Positions 16,454 through 26,044 of a stretch of DNA of 64,000 nt are shown here, piece after piece. The notes beneath the pieces were generated by a model. The model had not been told where the DNA came from. It did not search any database and saw only the letters and a program-made list of their open reading frames with translations. Origin of the DNA: Bacteroidetes oral taxon 274 str. F0058 (GTDB taxonomy: Bacteria; Bacteroidota; Bacteroidia; Bacteroidales; Paludibacteraceae); the NCBI GenBank assembly GCA_000163695.1, contig GG774890.1, positions 65,864 to 129,863 on the forward strand, in the 5' to 3' direction. The first letter of the stretch is position 1, and each line of letters opens with the position of its first letter. The position numbers were made by a program, and so were the translations under genes.

Positions 16454-17944
16454 ATGATATTTCTCTATTTGCTCAAACATCAAATAATCAAAGCCGTGCG
16501 AGCCCCCGGCTTTTACAAGAACGTAATAGCCAACATATTCGTGGGACTTGCGGTCTTGTATTTCTTTGTGATGTTTCTTCTTCTGGGCTTTTTTCTCAGA
16601 GATATACTGCTCGAAGCCGACTTGCCGTATGAACCGACGGATATACTCTTGGGTAGCTATCTGTATGTTGTAGTCGTAGGTATTGCAACACGGTTTATGA
16701 TGCAATCGCTAAATACTATAAACCTACCACCGTATCAGATATTGCCGATAAAACGTAATACGTTGGTAAACTATCTGTTGTTAAAACCACTGTTCAACCC
16801 TGTCAATTATTTCCTGCTTGTACCGATAGTACCGTTTACCATTCGTTCGCTGACGGCAGGCGATATTACTGCCTTACAAGGTCTTTCTCTGATAATCATA
16901 GCTATTATGATAGTGTGGTTTAATATTTTTGTGGCGGTGCTGCTCAAACGCAGATATGGTTCGAGCCTGTGGGGAATATTAACGGTTATTTGCCTTATCG
17001 CAATAGTTGGGGCGTTGGAGATTTACGGCGTAGTGTCGTTTTTCGACTTTTCGATTACCGTATTTGGCTTTTTGGTCTACAATCCTTTGGGAATCTTGGT
17101 AATGGCATTGTGTGTGTTGTGTGCATACGGACTCAACAGACGTTTTTTTGCTAAATATTATTATGCCGAACGCTTCGACCGTAAAAGCAATTCGTCGAAG
17201 ACCAAAGCCGCAGACTTCTCTTTTATGGAGAGATTTGGACAAATTGGCGAACTTATCGGGCTTAATCTCAAACTAATACTTCGCCACAAACGCACCAAGT
17301 CTTTACTTACCGTCGGTTGTCTGTTTTTGGCTTACGGGCTTCTGTTTTATCCCAATAAACACTATGCCGACAGCTACGGTCTGCTGTTTTTTGCGGCAGT
17401 CTTTGTGGTCGGTTCGTTTACTATGCTTTTGGGTCAATGGGTGATATTGTGGAATGGCAGCCACTTCGATTATCTGATGACAAAGCCGATAGATACCCGC
17501 ACGTACATCTGTGCCAACTATTATATGCTCATTGGTTTCAGTATAATATCTTTTGTGCTCTCTACTCCGTATTTTCTGTTTGGTACCAATATTATCATTC
17601 TACATCTGTCGGCATTGCTCTATAATATGGGTGTCAATACCGCTTTCTTTATGTTGGTAGCACCGTTTATAGCCAAACGACTCGACCTGTCGAAAGGCTC
17701 TGCAATGAACTATCAAGGAACGACTTACAAAAATTTTCTGTTCGTTATGCCTATCCTTTTCGTTCCGTGGGGATTTGTTGCTCTGTGTAGTTCGTTGTTT
17801 ACGTGGAAGATAGGTGTCGGCATCTTGGGAGCATTGGGTCTTATAGGGCTTCTGCTTCATCGACAGGTGATTAGGTTTATAGAGCGTGTTTTCGTACAAC
17901 GTAAGTACATTCTGTGCGATAGTTTCAGACAGCAGGCAAGCTGA
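16454..17944 (+). CDS. DUF5687 polytopic membrane protein, ABC-permease-like
   Basis: The 496-residue protein has about ten hydrophobic segments and a hydrophilic break near residues 235-270 (RFDRKSNSSKTKAADFSFME). The N-terminal YLLKHQIIKAVRAPGFYKN matches the start of DUF5687 proteins, which are believed to be permease parts of ABC exporters and are usually encoded beside their ATPase. No ATPase gene lies next to it here: rpe precedes it and the convergent hsp20 gene follows. The partner must be encoded elsewhere, or the protein acts alone. Confidence 0.75.
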   Translation: MIFLYLLKHQIIKAVRAPGFYKNVIANIFVGLAVLYFFVMFLLLGFFLRDILLEADLPYEPTDILLGSYLYVVVVGIATRFMMQSLNTINLPPYQILPIKRNTLVNYLLLKPLFNPVNYFLLVPIVPFTIRSLTAGDITALQGLSLIIIAIMIVWFNIFVAVLLKRRYGSSLWGILTVICLIAIVGALEIYGVVSFFDFSITVFGFLVYNPLGILVMALCVLCAYGLNRRFFAKYYYAERFDRKSNSSKTKAADFSFMERFGQIGELIGLNLKLILRHKRTKSLLTVGCLFLAYGLLFYPNKHYADSYGLLFFAAVFVVGSFTMLLGQWVILWNGSHFDYLMTKPIDTRTYICANYYMLIGFSIISFVLSTPYFLFGTNIIILHLSALLYNMGVNTAFFMLVAPFIAKRLDLSKGSAMNYQGTTYKNFLFVMPILFVPWGFVALCSSLFTWKIGVGILGALGLIGLLLHRQVIRFIERVFVQRKYILCDSFRQQAS

Positions 17945-17957
17945 CAGGGCAGAAGAC

Positions 17958-18000
17958 GAAAAAAAGAAGACCCCTCACCTTGGCGGTTGGGAGTCTTCTC
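17958..18000 (-). terminator. Terminator of hsp20
   Basis: On the minus strand a GAAGAC...GTCTTC stem, extended inside by CCC/GGG pairs, is followed by a run of seven T. It lies 21 bp after the hsp20 stop codon. The plus-strand side lacks a T-run. Confidence 0.75.
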
Positions 18001-18020
18001 CTTTCAATAACAATTTATTA

Positions 18021-18449
18021 TCAAACTATTTCTATTTTACGTTGTGTCTGCTTCATCTCTTTGTCCGTCAGTTTCGGTATATTGATGTGCAGTACACCGT
18101 TTTCCATCTTAGCCGTTATCTTCTGCTCGTCGACGTTGTCGGGTAATACTATGGTTTGCATAAACTTAGAGTAACCAAACTCACGTCTCAGGTAGCGGCT
18201 TTCGGGGTCTTCGAACTTGTCTTCAGACTGTTTTTCCATACCTATTACGAGGTTTTTGTCTTCGTCGATACGTACCGAAAAGTCCTCTTTTGCCATACCC
18301 GGGGCAGCTACCTCTACGGCAAATCTGTCTTTGTGTTCTACTACATTTATTGCGGGTGCAGTAGCATTAGTCTTTGTAATCCAGCCATTGTCGAACATAT
18401 CGTTGAATACGCTTGGCAACCAATTCTGATTTCTTCTGATAAGTGTCAT
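18021..18449 (-). CDS. Hsp20 / alpha-crystallin small heat-shock protein
   Basis: The 142-residue protein carries an alpha-crystallin domain (about 38-132) with FAVEVAAPGMAKEDFSVRID and the C-terminal strand ENGVLHINIPKL. An IxI-type tail (RKIEIV) allows oligomer assembly. It keeps unfolding proteins soluble under stress without ATP. A plausible promoter core, TATGTTTG, is on the minus strand at 18500-18507. Confidence 0.93.
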   Translation of the reverse strand: MTLIRRNQNWLPSVFNDMFDNGWITKTNATAPAINVVEHKDRFAVEVAAPGMAKEDFSVRIDEDKNLVIGMEKQSEDKFEDPESRYLRREFGYSKFMQTIVLPDNVDEQKITAKMENGVLHINIPKLTDKEMKQTQRKIEIV

Positions 18450-18582
18450 TTCTTTTATCTCCTATTTTTAAATTTACTGAAAAAGTTTTATGTTTTACAC
18501 AAACATATATATCAAAACATATACCAAACTGTTTTCAGTAATTATTTACGACAAAATTTCCGAAATGTAACATTCCGTGATG

Positions 18583-19695
18583 TCATTTTGTCTGGATTGT
18601 GCCGAAGATACCTATAAGCGGGTAGTGGTCTGAGTAGTTTTTACGGTCGATAGTGAGCGACAAGGGTATAAGTCGGTGGTCGATAAGTATGTGATCTATA
18701 CCGACTAACATATAATTGGAGCGGAACGAGTAGCGATAACCCCAGGCAGTAGCGGTGAATAGGTCTGTGAGTCCATCTTTGATTTTACTGTATGCGTACG
18801 ACTCGGTTACATCGTTGAAGTCTCCGCAGACAACCGACTTGTACGGCGAACTGTCTATTGTAGCCCTTACCATAGCTGCCTGTGTGGCGCGTATCTTGTA
18901 GGCTTCGCCTAATTTTCGCGAAAAAAGCGACGAAGTGTTCAAAATATTATTCCCCGAAAGATCGTTGTCTAAGGTACGATACTGCCTTATATCTGCCAAA
19001 GTGAATTTATTGGACTCCAAGTGATTGTTTATTACCCGTATGGTATCGTCTCCGATATCTATGTCCGAATATATTGAGACGTTGTAGCGGCTACTGTATT
19101 CTATCTTTTTCTTGTTGATAACGGGGTGTTTCGAAAATGTCGCCACTCCCCACGAGTAGTTTCGTGATTGGTTTTTGTACCATATATGCGAGTACGGATA
19201 GTTCTTTTCCATTGCTTTCTTGAGTCTGTCTTTGTGGTGGACATAATAGCCAAACTCCTGAAAACAGACTATATCTGCGTCGATAGAGTCTATGAAGCCC
19301 ATAAATTGGTCGAAATCTCTGACACTGCCCAATGACGAGATGTTATACGACAGCAGTTTTATCTCCTTATCTAATGGTTTATGTCCCGTAATTACGGTAT
19401 ACGGTATTGTAAAAAAGTTGTTCACGTGCGAGTATGTCAGAGCCAGCAGCACTGCCGACATTAGCCAGTATCTCCGTTTGCGTATTATCCAAAAGATTAT
19501 AAAGCAGACGTTTACCGATACTATGAAAGGGAAAAGCAGACCGAAGTATGCAAAAAATGTCGTCCACAGCGGTGATATTTTTGTGGCTATTACTCCAAAT
19601 ATGTAAAACAGAGCAAAGACGGAGTTCACAAGCAAGAAAAAATTTCTTGCGACCGAACGTAATATCCTGACAATAACCGCCTTGTTGCTCTCCAT
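18583..19695 (-). CDS. Membrane-anchored endonuclease/exonuclease/phosphatase family protein
   Basis: The 370-residue protein has three N-terminal membrane segments (about 15-37, 44-70 and 74-95) and then an EEP catalytic domain. The domain motifs are KLLSYNI, DIVCFQEFG (catalytic Glu), INNHLES, VVCGDFNDV and the final SDHYPLIG (catalytic Asp-His). Members cleave phosphodiester bonds in nucleic acids or lipids; with this membrane anchor a lipid or periplasmic substrate is possible. It follows the rhomboid gene by 27 bp on the same strand, as is common in Bacteroidales. Confidence 0.85.
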   Translation of the reverse strand: MESNKAVIVRILRSVARNFFLLVNSVFALFYIFGVIATKISPLWTTFFAYFGLLFPFIVSVNVCFIIFWIIRKRRYWLMSAVLLALTYSHVNNFFTIPYTVITGHKPLDKEIKLLSYNISSLGSVRDFDQFMGFIDSIDADIVCFQEFGYYVHHKDRLKKAMEKNYPYSHIWYKNQSRNYSWGVATFSKHPVINKKKIEYSSRYNVSIYSDIDIGDDTIRVINNHLESNKFTLADIRQYRTLDNDLSGNNILNTSSLFSRKLGEAYKIRATQAAMVRATIDSSPYKSVVCGDFNDVTESYAYSKIKDGLTDLFTATAWGYRYSFRSNYMLVGIDHILIDHRLIPLSLTIDRKNYSDHYPLIGIFGTIQTK

Positions 19696-19722
19696 AATCC
19701 AAGTGTTTGGTGCTTTGTTGTG

Positions 19723-20616
19723 TTAAACTTTTTGGCTGATATCGAAAAGTTGCTTCTTCTCCTCCTCTGTAAGCGACGAATAGCCCGATTTACGGATTTT
19801 GTCGAGTATGGCGTCGAGGTTTCTGTTGTTCTCTCTGTGCTCTACATTGTACTGCTCGTCGGGTTTTACGTAGTGGTACTTTCTGTTTGTATGTCGCAGC
19901 GTGGGTTTTCGGTCGAATAGTATCTTAAATATATTGGTAAACAATGATATAATCCAATCTATCGGTTTTGTCAGTTCGATGTTTTTCCTAAGCAAAACAG
20001 CCCATAGCCAGCCGCCAGCCGCTCCGCCTATGTGAGCTATCTCACCGCCCGCATTAGACGATGTTATACCGAGCATACTGATGAGGATAGTGCCGATGGC
20101 GACCCATTTCAATTTGATAATACCGATGAATAGCAGACGTATCTGCATATTTGGCATTGCCATAGCTGCTGCTACTATCAGAGCCATTATAGATGCGGAG
20201 GCTCCGCACAGTAAGGTTGTCTGTCCACTGAAATACGGTAGGTAGTTGTAGCACAGCATATACGCCAAACCGCCGAATATTCCGCCGAATATATATAGTC
20301 CTATAAGTTGCTTGCTTGTGAAGTATCGTAAGAATATCTGTCCGAACCAATATAGACACAACATATTGAAAAACAGGTGAAGCAGGTTCAGATGGAGAAA
20401 CATATATGTCAATATCCCCCAGGGCTGCTTGCCGAGGATACCAAAGTCCGACGGCAACTGTAGCTTGGATGACAACCCATTAGGCGACAGCCCGAAAAGT
20501 TCATCGAAAACGTTTATCAGAGCAACCACCAGGAATACCCCTATATTAATGTAAACCAGCTGTGTATTGGTCTTTGCGAGGTTGAATCTGTTTTTAAATT
20601 CCGTAAAGTTCATCAT
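19723..20616 (-). CDS. Rhomboid family intramembrane serine protease
   Basis: The 297-residue protein has about six membrane segments. The catalytic GxS motif is CGASAS with S140, and the catalytic histidine is H195 in GEIAHIGGAAGG. The substrate-gate region HLNLLHLFFNM is also intact. A cytoplasmic tail of about 80 residues (RKPTLRHTNRKYHYVKPDEQ) follows the membrane domain. It should cleave substrates inside the inner membrane. Confidence 0.92.
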   Translation of the reverse strand: MMNFTEFKNRFNLAKTNTQLVYINIGVFLVVALINVFDELFGLSPNGLSSKLQLPSDFGILGKQPWGILTYMFLHLNLLHLFFNMLCLYWFGQIFLRYFTSKQLIGLYIFGGIFGGLAYMLCYNYLPYFSGQTTLLCGASASIMALIVAAAMAMPNMQIRLLFIGIIKLKWVAIGTILISMLGITSSNAGGEIAHIGGAAGGWLWAVLLRKNIELTKPIDWIISLFTNIFKILFDRKPTLRHTNRKYHYVKPDEQYNVEHRENNRNLDAILDKIRKSGYSSLTEEEKKQLFDISQKV

Positions 20617-21118
20617 TCGGTTATTTTAGAGCAAAATTAATATATTTTTCGAGAAAAACGGGGTATGATTTAATTCACACACCTTGTCGGAATTATAAAA
20701 GACATAATTGGTATTTGTATGGCATATTCTAAATTTTTATTGTAAGAAAATGGTTTTTGTGAGGGGGAATATGTTGTTTATATTAGTCCGAAGTTTGTGA
20801 AACATCATGCAATATGTTGATATATAGCATATTGTTTTGTGGGAGTATAAGTTCTTCTATCACAAAATAACAGATAAAAGTGACAATAGAGTGTAGTATG
20901 CGATTAAGTCTGTGATTGACAGAATTCTAATTTTATTGTAAAATGGACTTTTTATAAAAAATAGCTTCTTGTAGTATAAAAATGAAAAAAAAAGACGTTA
21001 AAATTTTTTTTATTCAAAAAAAACAGTAATTTTGCAGGCAGATATCGATACTAAAACAAAATTAATTTTTATCATTATAATTAATCAAGTTTATTAACAA
21101 TTTTTAAAAGTATTTTTT
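20617..21118. other. 502-bp AT-rich gap with a promoter at its right end
   Basis: No coding region can be supported. TAATTTTG at 21027-21034 is a -7 element for the BIG2 lipoprotein starting at 21119. A loose hairpin (TTTTGTG with CACAAAA, about 20833-20868) lies in the middle. The block just before the gene (AAAAGTATTTTTTATG) is shared with the other two BIG2 genes. Confidence 0.5.
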
Positions 21119-22654
21119 ATGAAAAAAGTATTTAGTTTAGGATTGCTCATAGCAGCAATGATTTTGGTTACTTTTTCGTCTTGTAAACCTGCAAATACGG
21201 TGAAAAATGTAACAGGAGTGAAACTTAGTGAAACGACTAAGTCTATTGTGGTAGGTGGTGAGTTTGTTCTTACGGCAACTGTCTCTCCTACCGATGCAGC
21301 TAACAAAGAAGTTACCTGGTCGACCGACAAAGCCGACATCGCTACCGTAGACAACAACGGTAAGGTAAAAGGTGTAAAAGAGGGTGAAGCTACTATTACC
21401 GTAACTACAAAAGACGGTAATAAGACCGATAAATGTAAGGTAACCGTAACTAAAAAACCAATAGCTGTTACAGGGGTAGAACTTAATGAGACAGAAAAGA
21501 AATTGAAAGTAGGCGAAGAGTTTACTCTTACGGCAACTGTCTCTCCTGCCGATGCAACAAACAAAGAAGTTACTTGGACTTCCGACAAGCCGGCTGTTGC
21601 TACCGTAGATAACGGCAAGGTTAAAGCTGTTGCAACGGGTGAAGCCACTATTACTGTAACTACAAAAGACGGCAACAAGACCGCAACTTGCAAGGTAAAA
21701 GTAAGTAATACAGACGAAGCCATTATATTGGGTAATGTAGGTTATCTGGAAGATGCTGTTGATGGAGCGTATCTCTATGATTTAAGATTGGTTTATCCTG
21801 CAGATGCTTTTAATGATGAAGGCCAGGTTCAGAAAGAAGGTACTTTGTATGTATTTACTATAAACAGTACAAAACCGGCCACACCTACATCTAACCCCGC
21901 AATGGGCAATTATGTTGCAAAGGCAGGTACGGCTCCTATGACTATTATGATGGGAAAGAACTGGGCTAACTCAGAGTATTCGTATGCACAGTCTTTCAAT
22001 GCACAAGGATATCTCACCGGTGAAAAGAAGCCTATAAAAGCAGGTGGTACCCTAACATTGGCAGCTAATAAGGTTTCTTTCAAAGGAGAAACAGATTATG
22101 GTAAAGCTGATCTTGAAGCTGAAGGAGAGCTTAAGACAGTAGCTAACGGTCCTTGGAGATTTGAGCCGAAAGCGGTATCTACGCAAACTAATAAATTTAC
22201 TAAGGGTACAATAACTTCTTATGAAATGGACAATTCACTAGACCTCTATATGGTTTGTAACCAGGATGGTAAGATACTCATTGCAGACTTCTTTATAGCA
22301 AAAGGTTCTACTTCTTTTACCTTTGGTAAATATGATGTTGAAAAAAAACATGGTGCTCAAGCTGTAGGAACGATACAGAAGTCTCAGGGTGCATCTGTAT
22401 CTGCGTTGTGGCAAATGGCTTCTCTTTACGGTTTTGTACAAGGTACGTCAGTTAAGACTATCTACTTCTTTGATAGTGGTAGCGCAGTAGTTTCAGACCA
22501 GAAAGTAGAATTTGATGTAAAATCTCATTTTGGTAGCTCTCTTAAGATTACTTATGAAGGACCTCTGACAATCAAAAAAGGAAGCGTTGCTGCTGCTAAA
22601 GCAAGAGCAAGAGGCTTGTCTCCATTGAAACAAGGAAAAGGTATATTCTTCTAA
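21119..22654 (+). CDS. BIG2-domain lipoprotein, paralogue 1 (two Ig-like domains)
   Basis: The 511-residue protein has a lipoprotein signal with Cys22 (VTFSSC). Two bacterial Ig-like (BIG2) domains follow, at about 31-112 and 113-198, each with a VSPxDAxNKEVTWxxDK core and a GEATITVTT end. The 310-residue C-terminal module is of no family I recognise; it begins IILGNVGYLED and ends with VKSHFGSSLKITYEGPL. It is probably on the outer membrane surface. The N-terminal half is nearly identical at DNA level to the gene at 22765-24243, which points the other way. Confidence 0.8.
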   Translation: MKKVFSLGLLIAAMILVTFSSCKPANTVKNVTGVKLSETTKSIVVGGEFVLTATVSPTDAANKEVTWSTDKADIATVDNNGKVKGVKEGEATITVTTKDGNKTDKCKVTVTKKPIAVTGVELNETEKKLKVGEEFTLTATVSPADATNKEVTWTSDKPAVATVDNGKVKAVATGEATITVTTKDGNKTATCKVKVSNTDEAIILGNVGYLEDAVDGAYLYDLRLVYPADAFNDEGQVQKEGTLYVFTINSTKPATPTSNPAMGNYVAKAGTAPMTIMMGKNWANSEYSYAQSFNAQGYLTGEKKPIKAGGTLTLAANKVSFKGETDYGKADLEAEGELKTVANGPWRFEPKAVSTQTNKFTKGTITSYEMDNSLDLYMVCNQDGKILIADFFIAKGSTSFTFGKYDVEKKHGAQAVGTIQKSQGASVSALWQMASLYGFVQGTSVKTIYFFDSGSAVVSDQKVEFDVKSHFGSSLKITYEGPLTIKKGSVAAAKARARGLSPLKQGKGIFF

Positions 22655-22672
22655 TTGATTTAGAATATAATA

Positions 22673-22713
22673 CAAAAAAAGCACCCCTGCTCCAAAGCAG
22701 AGGTGTTTTTTTT
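22673..22713. terminator. Bidirectional terminator between convergent BIG2 genes
   Basis: CACCCCTGCT and AGCAGAGGTG form a 10-bp stem with one weak pair, flanked by an A-run on the left and a T-run on the right. It serves the plus gene ending at 22654 and the minus gene ending at 22765. Its stem resembles the one at 24421-24460, as if the terminator had been duplicated with the gene. Confidence 0.85.
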
Positions 22714-22764
22714 GGCATTGTGCTTATTTGTAGATGTTTAATGATGTCGATGCCTTTATCGATT

Positions 22765-24243
22765 TTACAGGTTATATGGCTTGGGGGGAATATCGCTTTT
22801 CTTGAAGTCCATAGAACCTGTATATTTGATATTAAGAGTGCTGCCGAAGTGCGAAGTGATAGTAAAGTCAATGTTTTTGTCGGTAACCACAGCCTGTCCT
22901 CTATCGAAGAAATAGATTGTTTTCACTAATTCTCCGTCGAGTATGGCAAAGATTGAAGACATCGCTCCCAATCCTGCTACCTTACCTCCAGGCGATTTTC
23001 GTATCGTTCCTATGGCTTTAGTTGATGTTACATTATACACACCTGGGGTAAAAGTAGTGGCATCTTTTGCTACAAAGAAGTCTGCGACAAGCACCTTGCC
23101 ATTCTCCTTACTTGTCAGGTATAGATTTTGTGAGGGCAGTTTGCCATTGTCGTCTCCATAACTTGTGATATTGCCTGTTGTGAAAGTTTCGTTTTTGGTC
23201 TCTTGTGTTTTGGGTTCACGTATCCAGGGACCTCCGTTGACAACTTTACAGTCTCCGTTATATGCAATGCCGATTTTGCCTTCCGAGGTCGCACCGTAGA
23301 AAGCAAATTTTTTGTCGGTGACATAGAAATTGCCCGAGGTAATAGGTTTGATTTTACCGTCCATTTTACCCTGAGCAGTGAAGTTATATACATAAGACCT
23401 TTTCGGGTCTATCATAAGAGTCATAGGCTCAGAACCTTCTTTTGCGGTGTACTTGCCGCTTGCAGGGACATCTGTCTCGTTGGCAGGCTTCGTGCTCAAT
23501 ATGGTGAATATGTGAAAAGTGCCGGCAGATTTGATTTTGCCTTCTACAAAAGCATCTGCCGGTGTGATTAATTTTATTACATACGGATATGCGTTCGGGA
23601 TTTCATCTTCGAGATAATATACGTTACCGAACAGAGTGGCTTTTTCTGCCTCGGCGTCTACGGTTACCTTACACTTATAGGTTTTATTACCGTCTTTCGT
23701 AGTTACGGTAATAGTAGCTTCACCCTCTTTTACACCTTTTACTTTACCGTCGGTTACGGTAGCGACAGCCGGCTTGTCGGAAGCCCAGGTAACTTCTTTG
23801 TTTGTTGCATCGGCAGGCATAACAGTTGCCGTAAGAGTAAACTCTTCGTCTACTTTCAATTTCTTTTCTGTCTCATTGAGTGTTACCCCTGTAACAGCTA
23901 TGGGTTTAGCAGTTACGGTTACCTTACACTTATCGGTTTTATTACCGTCTTTCGTAGTTACGGTAATAGTAGCCTCACCAATAGCCAATCCTTTTACCTT
24001 ACCGTTGTTGTCTACGGTAGCGATGTCGGCTTTGTCGGTAGACCAGGAAACTTCTTTGTTAGCTGCATCGGTAGGAGAAACAGTTGCTGTAAGAACAAAC
24101 TCACCACCTACCACAATAGACTTAGTCGTTTCACTAAGTTTCACTCCTGTTACATTTTTCACCGTATTTGCGGGTTTACAAGACGAAAAAGTAACCAAAA
24201 CCATTGCTGCTATAAGCAATCCAAAACTAAATACTTTTTTCAT
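22765..24243 (-). CDS. BIG2-domain lipoprotein, paralogue 2 (two Ig-like domains)
   Basis: The 492-residue protein has the same lipoprotein signal (Cys22) and two BIG2 domains at about 31-112 and 115-199. Its C-terminal module (TLFGNVYYLEDEIPNAYPYV onward, ending ITSHFGSTLNIKYTG) is clearly related to paralogue 1 but much more divergent than the N-terminal half. The first BIG2 domain ends GLAIGEATITV like paralogue 3, while the second ends GVKEGEATITV like the first domain of paralogue 1. This mosaic suggests exchange of domain ends between copies. A -7 element TAATTTTG is on the minus strand at 24332-24339. Confidence 0.8.
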   Translation of the reverse strand: MKKVFSFGLLIAAMVLVTFSSCKPANTVKNVTGVKLSETTKSIVVGGEFVLTATVSPTDAANKEVSWSTDKADIATVDNNGKVKGLAIGEATITVTTKDGNKTDKCKVTVTAKPIAVTGVTLNETEKKLKVDEEFTLTATVMPADATNKEVTWASDKPAVATVTDGKVKGVKEGEATITVTTKDGNKTYKCKVTVDAEAEKATLFGNVYYLEDEIPNAYPYVIKLITPADAFVEGKIKSAGTFHIFTILSTKPANETDVPASGKYTAKEGSEPMTLMIDPKRSYVYNFTAQGKMDGKIKPITSGNFYVTDKKFAFYGATSEGKIGIAYNGDCKVVNGGPWIREPKTQETKNETFTTGNITSYGDDNGKLPSQNLYLTSKENGKVLVADFFVAKDATTFTPGVYNVTSTKAIGTIRKSPGGKVAGLGAMSSIFAILDGELVKTIYFFDRGQAVVTDKNIDFTITSHFGSTLNIKYTGSMDFKKSDIPPKPYNL

Positions 24244-24420
24244 AAAAAATACTTTTTGAAATTATCAATAAACTAAATATATAATCAGGGTAAAATATTT
24301 TCAGCTAAAAGTATGAAATGTTACAATATGCAAAATTAATGTTTTTTGTCGTTCTACTGTTTGTAGGGGAATTATTATCTTTTCGTAAGATTTCGTTTTA
24401 CCGTGCCCTTATATGTAAAT

Positions 24421-24460
24421 AAAAAAACACCCCTGCTTTACTGGGCAGGAGCGTTTTTTT
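24421..24460 (-). terminator. Terminator of BIG2 paralogue 3
   Basis: An imperfect ACxCCCCTGC/GGCAGGxGxGT stem has T-runs on both outer sides. It lies 34 bp after the stop of the gene ending at 24494 (minus strand). Confidence 0.75.
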
Positions 24461-24493
24461 GTCTATTATTGTTCTATATAAATATTTTATATG

Positions 24494-25741
24494 TTAGAAC
24501 TTCAATGCTTTTCTCGTTTTTATCGGTGCCATTGTTCTTTTAGGAGCTCCGCTCTTCACATTCATAGGACCTGTATATTTGAGGTCAAGAGTGCTGCCGA
24601 AGTGGCTTTTTACATTGAATGTAATATCTGTTGCTGTAACTGTTACCGTACCGTTGTCGAAGTAATAGTATGGGGCTTCCACGTAATTTCCATTTAGCTT
24701 ACATACGATAGAAGGATACACGTTAGAGCCTGATTGTCCCTTAGATTTCATTACAGTCATAGCTTCTTGCTTGTCATTTACATTATATGTTCCTTCGGTT
24801 AGTTTTGTAGCATCTGAGGCTACGATGAACTGTACATAAGCTATCATGCTTTCTGCGTCAGCGCCAGTTTCCAATATTATTGGCTTTATGTTATTGGATA
24901 CTTTTCCAAAACCCAATTGTCCACTATTCCACTCTTTTTTTATAGTAGTTGGTTTTTTAGGCTCTCCTGTAAATGGGGATAAGTCTTTCACCTCATAAGT
25001 GCCTGCAAAAGCAATTTTGTATTCTTTATCTGCTGCGTCTTTACCTTTGAATGTGATTTTGTTGGCTTCCACTACAAGCTCTCCTTCTACAAAAGGTGAG
25101 GGGTCAGTTATTTTTTTACTTACTACTTTCCCTGCATAAGTGAATTTATCGTTTTTTACTATAAACATCGGTTCGAACTGTCCATCTTCTCCCATTTTGT
25201 AGGTACCCATTCTCGGAGAAAAGTCAGTATCCGATTTAGGAGCATCCGAGCATATAAAAATAGAATACACAGGTCCGTCTTTTACATCATTTCCGTTTAT
25301 CATACCTTTATCCATAAGCATAATAGAATAAAAATGTTTTCCATCTACTCCGAGGTTTCCTCTGTAGGCGAACAAATAGAGGTCTGTCTCTGTAGCTTGG
25401 TTTTTATCTATCACGGTTACCTTACAAGAGGCAGTTTTGTTGCCATCTACGGTAGTTACCGTGATAGTAGCTTCGCCAATAGCCAATCCTTTTACCTTAC
25501 CGTTGTTGTCTACGGTAGCGATGTTGGCTTTGTCGGAAGTCCAGGTAACTTCTTTGTTTGCTGCATCGGCAGGAGATACAGTTGCCTTAAGAGTAAACTC
25601 TTCGTCTACTTTGATAGTCTTAGTTTGTTCACTAAGTCTAACCTTTGTTACATTTTTCACCGTATTTGCAGGTTTACAAGACGAAAAAGTAACCAAAACC
25701 ATTGCTGCTATGAGCAGTCCGAAACTAAATACTTTTTTCAT
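24494..25741 (-). CDS. BIG2-domain lipoprotein, paralogue 3 (one Ig-like domain)
   Basis: The 415-residue protein shares the lipoprotein signal (Cys22) and the PANTVKNVT linker, but has only one BIG2 domain (about 31-112). The C-terminal module starts TDLYLFAYRGNLGVDGKHFY and ends VKSHFGSTLDLKYTGPMNV, the same end signature as in the two neighbours. The shorter Ig stalk implies gain or loss of a domain during duplication. A -7 element TAACTTTG is on the minus strand at 25831-25838. Ligand and function are unknown. Confidence 0.8.
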   Translation of the reverse strand: MKKVFSFGLLIAAMVLVTFSSCKPANTVKNVTKVRLSEQTKTIKVDEEFTLKATVSPADAANKEVTWTSDKANIATVDNNGKVKGLAIGEATITVTTVDGNKTASCKVTVIDKNQATETDLYLFAYRGNLGVDGKHFYSIMLMDKGMINGNDVKDGPVYSIFICSDAPKSDTDFSPRMGTYKMGEDGQFEPMFIVKNDKFTYAGKVVSKKITDPSPFVEGELVVEANKITFKGKDAADKEYKIAFAGTYEVKDLSPFTGEPKKPTTIKKEWNSGQLGFGKVSNNIKPIILETGADAESMIAYVQFIVASDATKLTEGTYNVNDKQEAMTVMKSKGQSGSNVYPSIVCKLNGNYVEAPYYYFDNGTVTVTATDITFNVKSHFGSTLDLKYTGPMNVKSGAPKRTMAPIKTRKALKF

Positions 25742-26044
25742 AAAAATACTTTTTTAAAAATTTATTTATATTAATATTATATTGTAATTACTCTAAAAAA
25801 TCCATTTGCCATAATATAGACAAGAGCCTGCAAAGTTACTATTTTTTTTTAAACGAATGTGAAAATCGATGTTTTTTTTGCGTCTTCCTAATATATTTAT
25901 CTCAATCGGTTAATTTGCCGTATGTTATATTCAGCAAAATAATGTCTCATCGAAACGTATGATAGCGGTCGTATTATATCTTCTTTTGTCTTAAATTCAA
26001 TATTTATTGTATAGCAATGAGTTATATGTTTGTAAACAACCATA
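25742..26044. other. AT-rich gap
   Basis: Apart from the minus-strand promoter core at 25831-25838 I see no gene, RNA or clear repeat. No strong terminator for the gene ending at 26045 is visible. Confidence 0.4.
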
